Below are positions 20,558 through 30,672 of a stretch of DNA of 64,000 bases, in pieces (positions within the stretch are counted from its first letter, which is position 1; each line of letters opens with the position of its first letter). The DNA lies in contig NZ_BBCE01000015.1 of assembly GCF_001311885.1 (NCBI RefSeq), positions 1-64,000 on the forward strand. The letters run 5' to 3'. The notes beneath the pieces are model-generated. The model did no database searches and had not been told where the DNA came from. It was given only the letters and a program-made list of their open reading frames with translations. Source of the DNA: Syntrophomonas palmitatica JCM 14374. Lineage in GTDB: Bacteria; Bacillota; Syntrophomonadia; Syntrophomonadales; Syntrophomonadaceae. The position numbers were made by a program, and so were the translations under genes.

Positions 20558-23500
20558 TTAATGGCTGTTGCCTATATTCCAGGTTGTATCCTCCAGAATA
20601 CGTTTGTATACGGTTGGTATTACTTTTGTAAATCTGGGCAGATACCTATTCCATTCGTTTAATACCTTGAGTCCCTGAGGACTTCCAGTATAGTCAACGT
20701 GTCTGGAGATCAAATCCAACACTTCCTCTATTTCCTGAGAAGATGTCAATTTATCAAGGATCACCATGGATTTATTGCAGCAGGTTTCATCAAAATCGAG
20801 AATATAGGCAATTCCGCCTGACATACCGGCTGCAAAGTTTCGTCCAGTTTTACCCAGAATGACGACTTTGCCTCCAGTCATATATTCACAGCCATGATCG
20901 CCTACTCCCTCAACCACTGCCCTGATGCCGCTGTTTCTGACGCAGAATCTTTCCCCGGCTATGCCATTAATGTATGCTTCTCCGGATGTGGCCCCATAGA
21001 ATGCAACATTGCCAATGAGAATATTATTCTGGGGATCGAGATCCGTTCCCCGGGGAGGATACACAATTATCTTGCTGCCTGACAAGCCTTTGCCGATATA
21101 GTCATTAGCGTCTCCTTCTAATTCCAGAGTCATCCCATGAGGTGTAAAGGCGCCAAAACTTTGTCCTGCCGAACCCACAAAAATTAGCTTAATAGTATCC
21201 TCAGGAAGTCCGTTTTCACCATATCTTCTGGTAATTTCACTGCCTGTCATAGTGCCTACTACCCGGTCAACATTTGTGATTTTCAATTTCGCCCGAATAG
21301 GTTTCTGATGTTCCAGGGCAGGCTGGCACATTCTGAGTAGTTTACGGGCATCCAGTGATTTTTCCAGCATATGATTTTGGGGGCGCGTTTTGCTGCGGCC
21401 GACATGTGACCCGGCATAAGGCTGATATAATATGGGTGAAAGGTCAAGATGCGATGCTTTCCAATGCTTTATTGCATCTCTATTTTTTAGTTTATCCGTA
21501 CGGCCTACCATCTCCTGTACAGTTCTGAAACCCAGCCGGGCCATGATTTCCCGCATTTCCTGGGCAACAAAGCGCATATAGTTTTCGACATGCTCCGGTT
21601 GACCTATAAAATTCCGGCGTAAATTCTCATCCTGGGTGGCAATTCCTGCCGGACAGGTATTGAGATGGCATACCCGCATCATTACGCAGCCAAGAGCAAT
21701 CAAGGGAGTAGTGGCAAAACCATACTCCTCAGCTCCCAGCAGGCGGCTATGACAACATCACGTCCCGACATGAGCTTGCCGTCGGTTTCCAGAGTCACCC
21801 TGTCTCTAAGCCGATTAAGAACCAGGGTCTGGTGGGTTTCAGCCAGACCGAGTTCCCAGGGCAGTCCGGCATTTCGAATGCTGGTGCGAGGTGCGGCGCC
21901 GGTTCCTCCGTCATAGCCGCTAATTAATATGACATCGGCTTTGCCTTTGGCCACCCCGGCGGCAATTGTACCGACACCGACTTCTGAAACCAGCTTAACA
22001 CTTATATTAGCGTTCGAATTTGCATTTTTTAAATCGTGAATAAGTTCTCCCAAATCTTCAATCGAATATATATCATGATGAGGCGGCGGAGAAATAAGGT
22101 CTACCCCGGGAGTAGAATGCCTTACCTGAGCTATGGCCGGAAATACTTTTCCTCCCGGAAGCTGGCCTCCTTCACCGGGCTTAGCGCCTTGCGCCATTTT
22201 AATTTGAATTTCTGAGGCATGTACCAAATAATTGCTGGTAACCCCGAACCGTCCAGATGCAACTTGCTTAATAGCGCTGTTTTTTATGTCGCCGTTTTTC
22301 TCCGGTTCATAGCGGGCCGGGTCTTCTCCGCCTTCGCCGCTGTTGCTCTTGCCGCCCAGACGGTTCATGGCAATAGCCAGACATTCATGGGCCTCTTTAC
22401 TGATTGAACCATAAGACATGGCCCCAGTCTTAAACCGCCTGACAATCGATTCTACAGGTTCAACTTCTTCAATGGGAATGGTATCACCGGGATTAATATT
22501 AAAATCCAGCAGGCTTCTTAAGGTATATACTTGTTCCTTGTTTATTTTCCGGGTGAATTCCTTAAAAAGCTGATAGCTGTTTTCACGGCAGGCTCGCTGC
22601 AGAAGGTAAATAGTTTCCGGGTTGTAAAGATGTAATTCTCCGTTTTCCTTGCATTGAAAATATCCGCCCACTTCAAGTGTACCACGGCAGGGATTTTTGT
22701 CATTGTAAGCGCTGTCATGGCGCATCCTGCTTTCCAGAGCAATTTCTTCTATACCTATACCATCCAGCCTTGAGGGCGTCATGCTAAAATATTTGTCAAC
22801 CAGGTCTTTATTTAACCCCACAGCTTCAAATACCTGGGCGCCGTGGTAGCTTCGCATGGTGGAGATGCCCATTTTGTTTATAACTTTCAGCATTCCTTTA
22901 ACAGATGCTTTGATAAAATTCTGCCGGGCTTCCTCAAAGGTTAGTCCTGATAATCTTTCCTGTTCACACAGTTGGCGGACGGTTTCAAAGACCAGGTAAG
23001 GATTAACAGCGGTAACGCCATATCCAATAAGGGTGCAAAAATGATGGACTTCACGTGGCTCTCCTGATTCTAAAACGATACCTACATTGGTTCTGATCTC
23101 TCTTCTGATTAAATGATGGTGCAGCGCAGATGAAGCCAGCAGCGCCGGGATAGGAGCCCATACTTCATTTACTCCCCGGTCGGAAAGGATAATGATATTA
23201 ATTCCTTCATTTATAGCCTGATCCGCTTCGCGAAAAATGCGCTCTAATGATTTATTCATGCCGGCAGCGTCATCGCAGACTTTATAAAGAATAGAAATAG
23301 TTGCAGACTTAAAACGGTCACAGCTTAAATTTTTTAGACTTTGTAATTGTTCGTTAGTTAAAATAGGGTGTTCAAGTAAGATGCAGGCTGAATCATTCCG
23401 GTGAGGATTCAGCAGATTACCGGTACTGCCTAATGGCAGACTGCTTGATGTTACAATTTCTTCCCTTATGCCATCAATAGGAGGATTGGTAACTTGAGCA

Positions 23501-25073
23501 AAAAGCTGCTTAAAATATAAATATAGCATCTGCGGCTGCTCAGATAACACTGCCAAGGGGGAATCCATCCCCATCGCGCCTACCGGATCAGAACCTTGTG
23601 CCGCCATGGGTTGAATAGTAAGATAAATATCTTCAAACGTATAACCGAAAGCTTTCTGCTGCGCCAGCAAAGTGTCATTATTTATTATTTCCGCCGGAGC
23701 ACCGGCCTCAATTTCAGCCAAATTTACAATATGCTGCTGGTTCCATTCCTTATAGGGATGCAATCTGGCAGTGCTTTCTTTTATTTCATCGTCAGTGACA
23801 ATTCTTTGTGCTTCCGTATCAATAAGGAGCATTTTTCCAGGTTCCAGACGACCTTTATATTTTACGTTTTCTGGTTTGATGTCAATCACCCCGACCTCTG
23901 AGGCAAGAATAACACGGTCGTCTTTGGTTACGTAATAGCGGGCCGGCTCAATCCGTTTCTGTCAAGGATGCCACCGATAACGGTTCCGTCACAAAATGCG
24001 ATAGCAGAGGGACCGTCCCAGGGTTCCATAATAAAGTTGTTGAATTTGAAAAACTCATATCGATCGGCTGATATATGATGATTTTTTTCCCATGGTTCAG
24101 GGATCATCATCATTATGGCATGAGCCAGCGAACGGCCGGTAAGGTGCAGGAATTCCAGGCAGTTATCAAACATGGCTGAATCGCTGCCTGAATCATCGAT
24201 TATCGGATATACCTTTGTAATGTCCTCAAAAAGCGGGGAATCAATCACCTTTTGCCGGGCTTTCATCCAGTTTACATTGCCGCGAATGGTATTGATTTCG
24301 CCGTTATGGACAATATAGCGGTTGGGATGGGCTCTCTCCCAGCTGGGGAAGGTATTGGTACTGAATCGGGAATGCACCATGGCCAGAGATGACGCGAAAT
24401 CAAGATCAGACAGATCAAGGTAAAAGTTACGCAGCTGCTCGGCCGTAAGCATTCCTTTATATACGATTGTTTTCGATGAAAGACTGGCAATATAAAAGGT
24501 GCCGCCCTTAACCTCACACAGGGGAATTATAATTTTTTCTGCTCTTTTGCGAATGATATAGAGCTTTCTTTCAAAATCTAAAGGATCACAAATCGCTTTA
24601 TCCCTGGCAATAAAAACCTGAATAAAACGAGGCATTACTGATTTGGCGTTTTCACCAATAGCGGTCTTGTCAATAGGGACTTCTCTCCATCCCAAAATCG
24701 TTTGACCTTCCTCATTTACAATCTGCTCAAATGTCTGCATTTGGGTATGACGAAAATCATCATAACGATGGGCGAAAAGCATGCCTACTCCATATTGACC
24801 TTGTTCAGGCAAATCAAACCCTAGCACGCCGCATTCCCTCTTAAAGAAGTCGTGCGGTATCTGGAGCATTATGCCTGCTCCATCGCCGGTATTTTCATCA
24901 GCGCCACTGGCGCCTCGATGGCTGAGGTTTTCTAATACGGTTAAAGCGTCCTCAATAATTTGATGAGACTTACAACCTTTAATATGGGCTACAAATCCCA
25001 TACCACATGCATCATGCTCAAATAATGGATCATACAAACCTTGTTTTGGCGGCAGCCCATCGATATTCATCAT
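20558..25073 (-). CDS. gltB: Glutamate synthase large subunit (two frameshifts in this sequence)
   Basis: A subunit of about 1,505 residues in three frames. The class II glutaminase begins at the cysteine of [15 protein letters not shown], so the leading 25 residues are a propeptide. The central and FMN domains show [24 protein letters not shown] and [12 protein letters not shown]. The 3Fe-4S cysteines lie in [15 protein letters not shown]. The C-terminal beta-helix has [10 protein letters not shown]-like repeats. One G is missing near 23935 (NGLRPARYYVT is expected) and one C near 21735 ([16 protein letters not shown] expected). The archaeal three-gene arrangement was considered and rejected because the breaks fall inside conserved motifs. 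Start ATG at 25073 follows GAGGGTG. Confidence 0.93.
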
Positions 25074-25167
25074 AATCACCCTCATCGGTAGATTAATAAC
25101 TAACTCAACTTACGCAGCTGACCAATTATGCGATACAACTGGATTGTTATTGGGCATCGCTTCTGCC

Positions 25168-25246
25168 CTGTCATTCAGAGCGTTAGCGAAGCAATATAAA
25201 AATGACTTGGCGACGGATAAATTGCTTCGCTGCGCTCGCAATGTAA
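25168..25246. repeat. REP-like inverted repeat between glnA and gltB
   Basis: Two oppositely oriented units face each other: a left one reading TTCAGAGCGTTAGCGAAGCAAT (25172-25195 region) and a right one reading ATTGCTTCGCTGCGCTCGCAAT (25221-25242). The AGCGAAGCAAT/ATTGCTTCGCT core is a widely seen dispersed palindromic motif. The left copy is degenerate. It lies in the 248-bp gap after glnA. Confidence 0.55.
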
Positions 25247-25321
25247 TATAAGATAGCTCGCAGGGTGTGATTTAAACAAGGCGACCTAAGATTAAGACCT
25301 GGGGGCAGACACCAGCGTCAC

Positions 25322-26650
25322 TTAAAACTTGGTTAAATATTTGGTTACTTCCCATGCGGTTACTTGCATGTTATAGTCGTTCCATTCCTCAAGTCTGCCA
25401 ACCCGGAAATTTTCATATATATGCGATCCCAGGGCTGATTTAATAATTTCACTTTCATCCAACTCATGGAGTGCTTCCAGCAGGTTTCCGGGAAGACTGC
25501 CTATGCCCAGAGCGGCTCTTTCCTCCTCCTCCATTTTGTAAATATTACGGTCAACGGCTGCCGGGGGCTCAATTTTATTCTTAATACCGTCCAGGCCAGC
25601 CATCAGCATTACTGCCATGGCCAGATAGGGATTACAGGAAGGATCGGGGTTTCTTACTTCTATGCGGGTGCTTAAACCGCGTTTGGCCGGAACTCTGACC
25701 AGGCAGCTGCGGTTGGCTCCGGACCAGGCAATATTAACCGGAGCTTCAAAACCCGGTACCAGCCTTTTATACGAATTCACAGTCGGGTTGGTTATCGCCG
25801 TAAAAGCCCGGGCATGTTTGAGGATGCCGCCCATGTAATACCGGGCTGTATCACTCAGCTGATCTGGACCATTGGGATCATAAAATGCGTTCTGACCATC
25901 CTTAAACAATGATTGGTGGGTATGCATACCGGAACCGTTGATACCGAATATAGGTTTGGGCATGAAAGATGCGTGCAGGCCATGACGCTGCGCGATAGAA
26001 CGCACTACCAGCTTAAAGGTCATGATAGCATCTGCCACATGCAGGGCATTGCCGTACTTAAAATCAATTTCATGCTGTCCGGGAGCTACCTCATGATGAG
26101 AGGCCTCTATTTCATATCCCATTTCTTCCAAGGTGGAATCCATATCCCGGCGGGCATTTTCCCCAAGATCTATGGGCGCTAAATCGAAATAACCCGCTTC
26201 ATCCTGGGTCTGTGTAGTAGCATGGCCTTTTTCATCGGAAAGAAACAGGAAAAATTCAGCTTCTGGTCCTACATTCATGTTATAACCAAGGTCATGCGCT
26301 TCTTTTAATACCCGTTTCAGATTGTTGCGCGGGCATCCAAGAAACGGGGTGCCGTCCGGCAGATAAATGTCACAAATCAGACGGGCTACTTTGCCGTTAG
26401 CCGATCTCCAGGGGAAAATAACGAAGGTGTCCAGGTCGGGAACCATATACATATCTGATTCCGATATATCAGCGAAACCGTTAATGGAAGAACCATCAAA
26501 CATGATCTCTCCATTTAGAGCTTTTTCCAATTGGCTTATGGGTACGGCCAGGTTTTTCATGATGCCGGTGATATCAGTAAATTGCAGCCTAATAAATCTG
26601 ACATCGTTTTCTTTAACTTTTTTAATAATTTCCAGTTTCTTGTCATTCAT
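25322..26650 (-). CDS. glnA: Glutamine synthetase, type I
   Basis: A 442-residue GSI-alpha enzyme making glutamine from glutamate, ammonia and ATP. The N-terminal latch is [21 protein letters not shown], followed by [10 protein letters not shown]. Catalytic motifs include [21 protein letters not shown], and the [26 protein letters not shown] segment near 335. There is no adenylylation-site C-terminal extension of the GSI-beta type. It starts 21 bp after the ANTAR gene, so the two are co-transcribed. Together with gltBD downstream it forms the GS-GOGAT cycle. Confidence 0.96.
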   Translation of the reverse strand: MNDKKLEIIKKVKENDVRFIRLQFTDITGIMKNLAVPISQLEKALNGEIMFDGSSINGFADISESDMYMVPDLDTFVIFPWRSANGKVARLICDIYLPDGTPFLGCPRNNLKRVLKEAHDLGYNMNVGPEAEFFLFLSDEKGHATTQTQDEAGYFDLAPIDLGENARRDMDSTLEEMGYEIEASHHEVAPGQHEIDFKYGNALHVADAIMTFKLVVRSIAQRHGLHASFMPKPIFGINGSGMHTHQSLFKDGQNAFYDPNGPDQLSDTARYYMGGILKHARAFTAITNPTVNSYKRLVPGFEAPVNIAWSGANRSCLVRVPAKRGLSTRIEVRNPDPSCNPYLAMAVMLMAGLDGIKNKIEPPAAVDRNIYKMEEEERAALGIGSLPGNLLEALHELDESEIIKSALGSHIYENFRVGRLEEWNDYNMQVTAWEVTKYLTKF

Positions 26651-26671
26651 TTTAATCTCTCCTCCATTTTA

Positions 26672-27229
26672 TTAGTGTTTGTCAGCAGCCAGGATTGTCT
26701 GAGCAATTTCCTTCATTGGTATGCTCCGTTTCATGCTTTCTGTTTGCATCATCCGATAGGCTTCAGCCTCATCGATACCAAACTGTTTCATTAAAATCCC
26801 TTTGGCCTTTTCAATATCTTTACGAGCCTGGAGACGGTCTTTTAAAATATGAATTTCCTGTTTGGCATCGGAAAGCCGGTTTTTATATAGAAACAGGACT
26901 TCAATAACTGTCAGCAAAGTCTCATCGGAATAAGGTTTTTGAATCTGAGCAATGCTGTCGGGAAACCTGTATCTTGGTTCTTGTACCAGCAATAATACAC
27001 TGCTTATTTCGTCTGCTTCTATAATTCCCGCTATTTCTGGAACGCTTCCCCCTTTCAGACTTGAATCGATAATTATTAGATCAGGGTATATGGTGCGTGC
27101 TTTTCGCAGGAGGTCCGCACCGTTGGCGGCTTCAGCTTCAACCAAATAGCCGGAATGTTTGAGCAATTCCTTAAGCCTCCTTCGGCTGTTGTCATTGCTA
27201 TCAGCGATTAGTATGGTTAATTCGCTCAC
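26672..27229 (-). CDS. Response-regulator-like ANTAR antiterminator
   Basis: About 185 residues. An N-terminal receiver-like domain keeps the aspartates (LIADSNDN, LIIIDSSL) and lysine (IQKPYS). The C-terminal ANTAR domain runs from about 130: RLQARKDIEKAKGILMKQFG, then EAEAYRMMQTESMKRS. ANTAR domains bind paired hairpins in RNA and prevent termination. The GTG at 27229 is preferred because GGCAGGTG lies just upstream; an upstream TTG at 27250 is the alternative. It is the first gene of the glnA block, so nitrogen control by antitermination is the natural inference. Its leader holds a long hairpin. Confidence 0.88.
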   Translation of the reverse strand: MSELTILIADSNDNSRRRLKELLKHSGYLVEAEAANGADLLRKARTIYPDLIIIDSSLKGGSVPEIAGIIEADEISSVLLLVQEPRYRFPDSIAQIQKPYSDETLLTVIEVLFLYKNRLSDAKQEIHILKDRLQARKDIEKAKGILMKQFGIDEAEAYRMMQTESMKRSIPMKEIAQTILAADKH

Positions 27230-27257
27230 ATCCGTATCACCTGCCTTCAAAACAATA

Positions 27258-27301
27258 GGTGCCCACAGTGTAGCTGGCAGTTACAGCTAACCATGGACAC
27301 C
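27258..27301 (-). promoter_or_regulatory. Leader hairpin before the ANTAR-glnA genes
   Basis: On the minus strand a three-tier stem: GGTGTCC/GGGCACC at the base, a middle tier with G-T pairs, and TAGCTG/CAGCTA closing a seven-base loop TAACTGC. It is followed by TTGTTTTG, a weak U-tract, then the start site. It could be an attenuator; the loop is not the hexaloop expected for ANTAR targets. Confidence 0.5.
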
Positions 27302-27332
27302 ATCGCCCTGCTTTTTATTATGTTACACGGCT

Positions 27333-27361
27333 ATTATATTAATACTTTAAGAAATCTGCAA
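27333..27361 (-). promoter_or_regulatory. Promoter of the ANTAR-glnA genes
   Basis: Minus-strand TTGCAG (27361-27356), 17 bp, TATAAT (27338-27333). The predicted start near 27326 places the hairpin at 27258-27301 in the leader. The rest of the 441-bp gap (27230-27671) is AT-rich and holds the spaced repeat ATGCA/TGCAT at 27406-27422 and a palindrome at 27577-27590; I see no gene in it. Confidence 0.65.
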
Positions 27362-27671
27362 TGCTTCTGAGTGATTTATACTGTATACCTGTTTCTTTAG
27401 GCATAATGCATTATATTTGCATGACTATTATTTATAACATAAACGAAAATCGATATCCCTTAACCTGTTCTAATACACAGAATTTTGCCAATATACAGGC
27501 AGCGCCTGGTGTAATAAAATGTTAATATTAATAAAGAAATCACAACGGTTGAACTGTAGGGTAAGAAAAAACTTAAAAGGTTTGAACCTTATCTCCTTCC
27601 TGTACAACTATTTTTATATATATTTGTGGTTGCGTTGATGTGGTTGAATAGATATATGTTTGGAGGTTATT

Positions 27672-28604
27672 ATGGAGCAGAAAATCATAATTGAAAGATA
27701 TACCAGACAAAAAAGAAAACGCACCTATATAATTATTCCTGTAGTTATTGTTTTATTGGCCGGAGCAGGTGTTTTCAGCACAGCCGCTTATACCGGCTGG
27801 AACCTCACTCATCCAGATAGGCTGGCTCTTTGTGCGAACCCGCAAAGTGTTGGCCTTGATTATGAAAATGTGGAGTTTAACAGCAGAGATGATGCGATTC
27901 AGCTCAAAGGCTGGCTTATCCCAGCAACAAACAGTAATAAAACCATCATATTCGCTCACGGATACCGCCGCAACCGGGCTGACGATTCCGTTCCCATGCT
28001 GGATCTGGCCCGTGATATGGTGCAAAGAGGCTATAATGTGCTGCTGTTTGATTTCAGGAATTCCGGTGAATCGGGAGGACATCTTACCACTGTCGGTCAA
28101 TATGAAGTGCGTGACTTATTGGGTGCAATAGACTACGTGAAAACCCGGCCCCAAATTAGCCGGGATATCGTTTTATTAGGTTTTTCCATGGGAGCGTCCA
28201 CTTCCCTGCTGGCAGGGGCTCGTGATACGGAAGTGGATGCGGTTATTGCTGACGCGCCTTTCGCTGATATGCAAAGCTACCTCAATGACAACCTTAGTAT
28301 TTGGACTGATTTGCCATCGTTTCCATTCAACCAGGCCTTTTTTATTATTGTTCCGCTTTTCACCGGACTAGATCCTGATCAAGTCAGTCCCATTAATGAA
28401 ATAAAAAACTTCAAAGGACGCCCGGTTCTGTTGATACATGGCACCGCTGACAGCAAGATACCTATAAGCAATAGTGAAGCACTAAAAGAGGCCTACCCCA
28501 AGGCCCAACTGCTAAAAGTGCCGGGTTCAGACCATTGTGACAGTTATCATGACCATCCAGATTTATACCTGAAGACCCTGGAGCAGTTCCTGTCCAAGGT
28601 GTGA
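27672..28604 (+). CDS. Membrane-anchored alpha/beta hydrolase
   Basis: A 310-residue hydrolase. An N-terminal anchor (IIIPVVIVLLAGAGVFSTAA) puts the enzyme outside the membrane. The catalytic serine is in GFSMGAST (about residue 180). The acid is expected in LLIHGTADSKIP and the histidine in GSDHCDSYH. The oxyanion region is IIFAHGYRRNRAD. The family resembles YqiK/FrsA-like lipases and peptidase-like hydrolases; the substrate cannot be told. The start ATG at 27672 follows TGGAGGTTATT. It is monocistronic, with a 14-bp palindrome at 27577 upstream. Confidence 0.85.
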   Translation: MEQKIIIERYTRQKRKRTYIIIPVVIVLLAGAGVFSTAAYTGWNLTHPDRLALCANPQSVGLDYENVEFNSRDDAIQLKGWLIPATNSNKTIIFAHGYRRNRADDSVPMLDLARDMVQRGYNVLLFDFRNSGESGGHLTTVGQYEVRDLLGAIDYVKTRPQISRDIVLLGFSMGASTSLLAGARDTEVDAVIADAPFADMQSYLNDNLSIWTDLPSFPFNQAFFIIVPLFTGLDPDQVSPINEIKNFKGRPVLLIHGTADSKIPISNSEALKEAYPKAQLLKVPGSDHCDSYHDHPDLYLKTLEQFLSKV

Positions 28605-28640
28605 TATTAAGTTAGTTGACATAGATCACATAGAAAAGTA

Positions 28641-28835
28641 TTACTCTTCGTTATCTATCTCGCAGGTTGAGACGCCCAATATGGCACTGAGAGGACAGTA
28701 GCGAATCAGTCCGGTGGTTATTGGCAAAAGCCCGATTAATCCCCACCAGCTTTTAAAATATAAACCCAGCAAAATTATTGCTATGCCCAGTATAATCCTA
28801 ATTACCTGTTCTGTTTTGCCGACATTGCATTTCAC
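28641..28835 (-). CDS. DUF2892-type small membrane protein
   Basis: A 64-residue protein beginning KCNVGKTEQVIRIILGIAII, the standard opening of the DUF2892 (YgaP membrane domain-like) family. Two helices and the G-LIRYCPLSAILG-STC ending are present, with conserved cysteines in CNVG, RYCPL and STCE. The GTG at 28835 is chosen because GAGGTGATTAAT precedes it. Proteins of this family are associated with sulfur transfer or electron-transfer membranes, but function is unknown. It is convergent with the hydrolase. Confidence 0.75.
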   Translation of the reverse strand: MKCNVGKTEQVIRIILGIAIILLGLYFKSWWGLIGLLPITTGLIRYCPLSAILGVSTCEIDNEE

Positions 28836-28942
28836 ATTAATCACCTCTGAACTATTGTGTGCAGTTGATAATAATTTCATAAATTTTTATTTGTCCTGTA
28901 CAATGTTAATAAATAATGGAAATGATTTGGAGGCGTATGCTA

Positions 28943-29770
28943 ATGAAAGAAACTATCCTTATTGATAACGGCCAGGACAGATCTCAAGAAGTGAAGGCAA
29001 CTATTTTCTATCTGACCGGGACTGGAAATTCTTTATGGACGGCACGCTGTCTGGCGCAGGAACTAGGTGATACAGAAATAATTTCGATGACAAGTTGGAA
29101 TGAGAATCGCCGGCCCATTGTTTCTAAGGCAATCGGATTAGTATTCCCCGTGCATATGTGGGGAGTACCTCAACGGGTTTTAGAATTCCTGGATGAATTA
29201 CCAGCGATGTCTCCAGATTATATATTTGCTGTAGCCACTAATGCCGGACAGGTATCCAATACCCTGGTTCAGCTGAAAAATGTTATGAACTCAAAAGGCT
29301 TAACCTTATCGAGTGCCTGGTCGGTAATTCTGCCTTCAAATTATATACCCTGGGGAGGCCCGGGTCCCTTGCATGAACAAAACGAGCGTTTTCAAAAGGC
29401 TCGCATAAAGTTGACTTCAATTGCACAAAAAATCCATGAACGATCAAAAATGCCGGTGGAAAAAGGACCACTATGGCAGAGAATAATTTTTACTTTTTTA
29501 TATAAAATTACGTTTCCTATCGTACATAAAATGGATGATAATTTCTGGGTTGATGACCGCTGTAATCAATGCGGCTTATGTGTTAAGTTATGCCCGGCGC
29601 ATAATATTAAGTTTGATAATGAAAAGTTGGTTTGGCAAAATCGTTGTGAACAATGTTTTACCTGTTTGCAGTGGTGCCCCCAGGAGGCTTTGCAGTATGG
29701 CAAGAAAACCCCGGCATATGAGAGATATCATCATCCTGAAGTAAAGATGAAAGACCTTCTTAATAAATAA
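28943..29770 (+). CDS. Flavodoxin/ferredoxin (EFR1-type) protein
   Basis: About 275 residues. The N-terminal half is flavodoxin-like, with a FMN phosphate loop at YLTGTGNSLWTARCLA (about residue 22-36). The C-terminal part carries two 4Fe-4S motifs, CNQCGLCVKLCP and CEQCFTCLQWCP. Such EFR1-family proteins are thought to pass electrons between cofactors, and are common in strict anaerobes. The ATG at 28943 has GGAGG nine bases upstream; ATG 28937 would be too close. It is a single-gene unit with a terminator at 29805. Confidence 0.85.
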   Translation: MKETILIDNGQDRSQEVKATIFYLTGTGNSLWTARCLAQELGDTEIISMTSWNENRRPIVSKAIGLVFPVHMWGVPQRVLEFLDELPAMSPDYIFAVATNAGQVSNTLVQLKNVMNSKGLTLSSAWSVILPSNYIPWGGPGPLHEQNERFQKARIKLTSIAQKIHERSKMPVEKGPLWQRIIFTFLYKITFPIVHKMDDNFWVDDRCNQCGLCVKLCPAHNIKFDNEKLVWQNRCEQCFTCLQWCPQEALQYGKKTPAYERYHHPEVKMKDLLNK

Positions 29771-29804
29771 TATATATTATGTATCCTAACTGAACGTTAA
29801 TAAA

Positions 29805-29824
29805 AAGCAGCCCTAAAGCTGCTT
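29805..29824 (+). terminator. Hairpin terminator after the EFR1-type gene
   Basis: AAGCAGC/GCTGCTT with a six-base loop, followed by AAGTTTATAAT. It sits 35 bp after the stop. A second hairpin, TGCGAGG/CCTCGCA at 29850-29873, lies between it and the oppositely oriented permease gene and could act on the other strand. Confidence 0.6.
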
Positions 29825-29927
29825 AAGTTTATAATGTTTAACAGATTTTTATGCGAGGAATTTGGGCCTCGCAGTATTATAATGATAATAAAAATACATC
29901 AGCAGTGCATAAATCCTTTCACAGGCG

Positions 29928-30665
29928 CTATCTCCAGGCGCAGATGTAGTTTTCAGCTAAATCTATGGCAACGAATAAAACGAAACCCATTAAGCTGAGA
30001 ACAACGATTCCGGCGTACATATCCAGGTAATTGACCCGCATCCATGAATCCATTATGAAGTAACCCATGCCGTATTCAGTACCGAAGGTTTCAGTGAAAA
30101 ATAGTATAGAAACGGCTGTCCCCAAAGCCAAACGGGTTGAGGTTAATATTTCTGCAATTGAGGCAGGCAGAACTATTTCACTGAAGGTCTGCCAGCGGCT
30201 GGCCCCCAGCGATTGCAGGGAACGGAAGGTTTCCTGCGGAATATCCTTTACGGCATCCCGCGCGGTAATAATGATCTGAAAAATTATGATTAGTACAATC
30301 ATAATAAGTTTTGAAGATTCGCCCAGGCCGAACAAGAGCATGACGACCGGCAGCAGAGCGATTTTGGGAACTGGATAGGTGAAATAAACCAGAGGTGACA
30401 GAACTTTGTCCACTCGTTCAAAATAGCCCATCAAAAAGCCCAAGGGAACTCCGATTATGATTGAAATGGCTATGCCCTCCACAATCCGGCCCAAGCTGAA
30501 AAGTAAGTGGATTTCCATTTTGGATGCAAATATCACGGCAATATTTGCAAAAACGGCAATTGGCGAAGGGATAATGGGAAGTTTAGTTATCACTGCTGCC
30601 AAATACCATAATACGATTACGACTATAAAGCCATATACAGATCCCAGCCATTTTTCTTTTGACAT
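29928..30665 (-). CDS. ABC transporter permease, SsuC/TauC/NitT type
   Basis: A 245-residue membrane permease of the nitrate/sulfonate/taurine family with about six helices. The cytoplasmic EAA loop is visible as ETFRSLQSLGASRWQTFSEIVLPASI. It is the last gene of a three-gene importer (binding protein, ATPase, permease), seven bases after the ATPase. The substrate is undefined; candidates in this family include sulfonates, nitrate, bicarbonate and thiamine precursors. Confidence 0.88.
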   Translation of the reverse strand: MSKEKWLGSVYGFIVVIVLWYLAAVITKLPIIPSPIAVFANIAVIFASKMEIHLLFSLGRIVEGIAISIIIGVPLGFLMGYFERVDKVLSPLVYFTYPVPKIALLPVVMLLFGLGESSKLIMIVLIIIFQIIITARDAVKDIPQETFRSLQSLGASRWQTFSEIVLPASIAEILTSTRLALGTAVSILFFTETFGTEYGMGYFIMDSWMRVNYLDMYAGIVVLSLMGFVLFVAIDLAENYICAWR

Positions 30666-30672
30666 GAACTGC

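Noticed and set aside
20558-25073. gltB as three separate genes, as in archaeal-type glutamate synthases
   Set aside because: The breaks fall inside NGLRPARYY and [10 protein letters not shown] motifs and are each repaired by one base.
27230-27330. Canonical ANTAR target with two hexaloop hairpins
   Set aside because: The only clear hairpin has a seven-base loop; no second loop with A at position 1 and G at position 4 was found.
27251-27671. GlnR/TnrA operator (TGTNA-N7-TNACA) before the glnA block
   Set aside because: No acceptable match near the promoter; control seems to be through the ANTAR gene instead.
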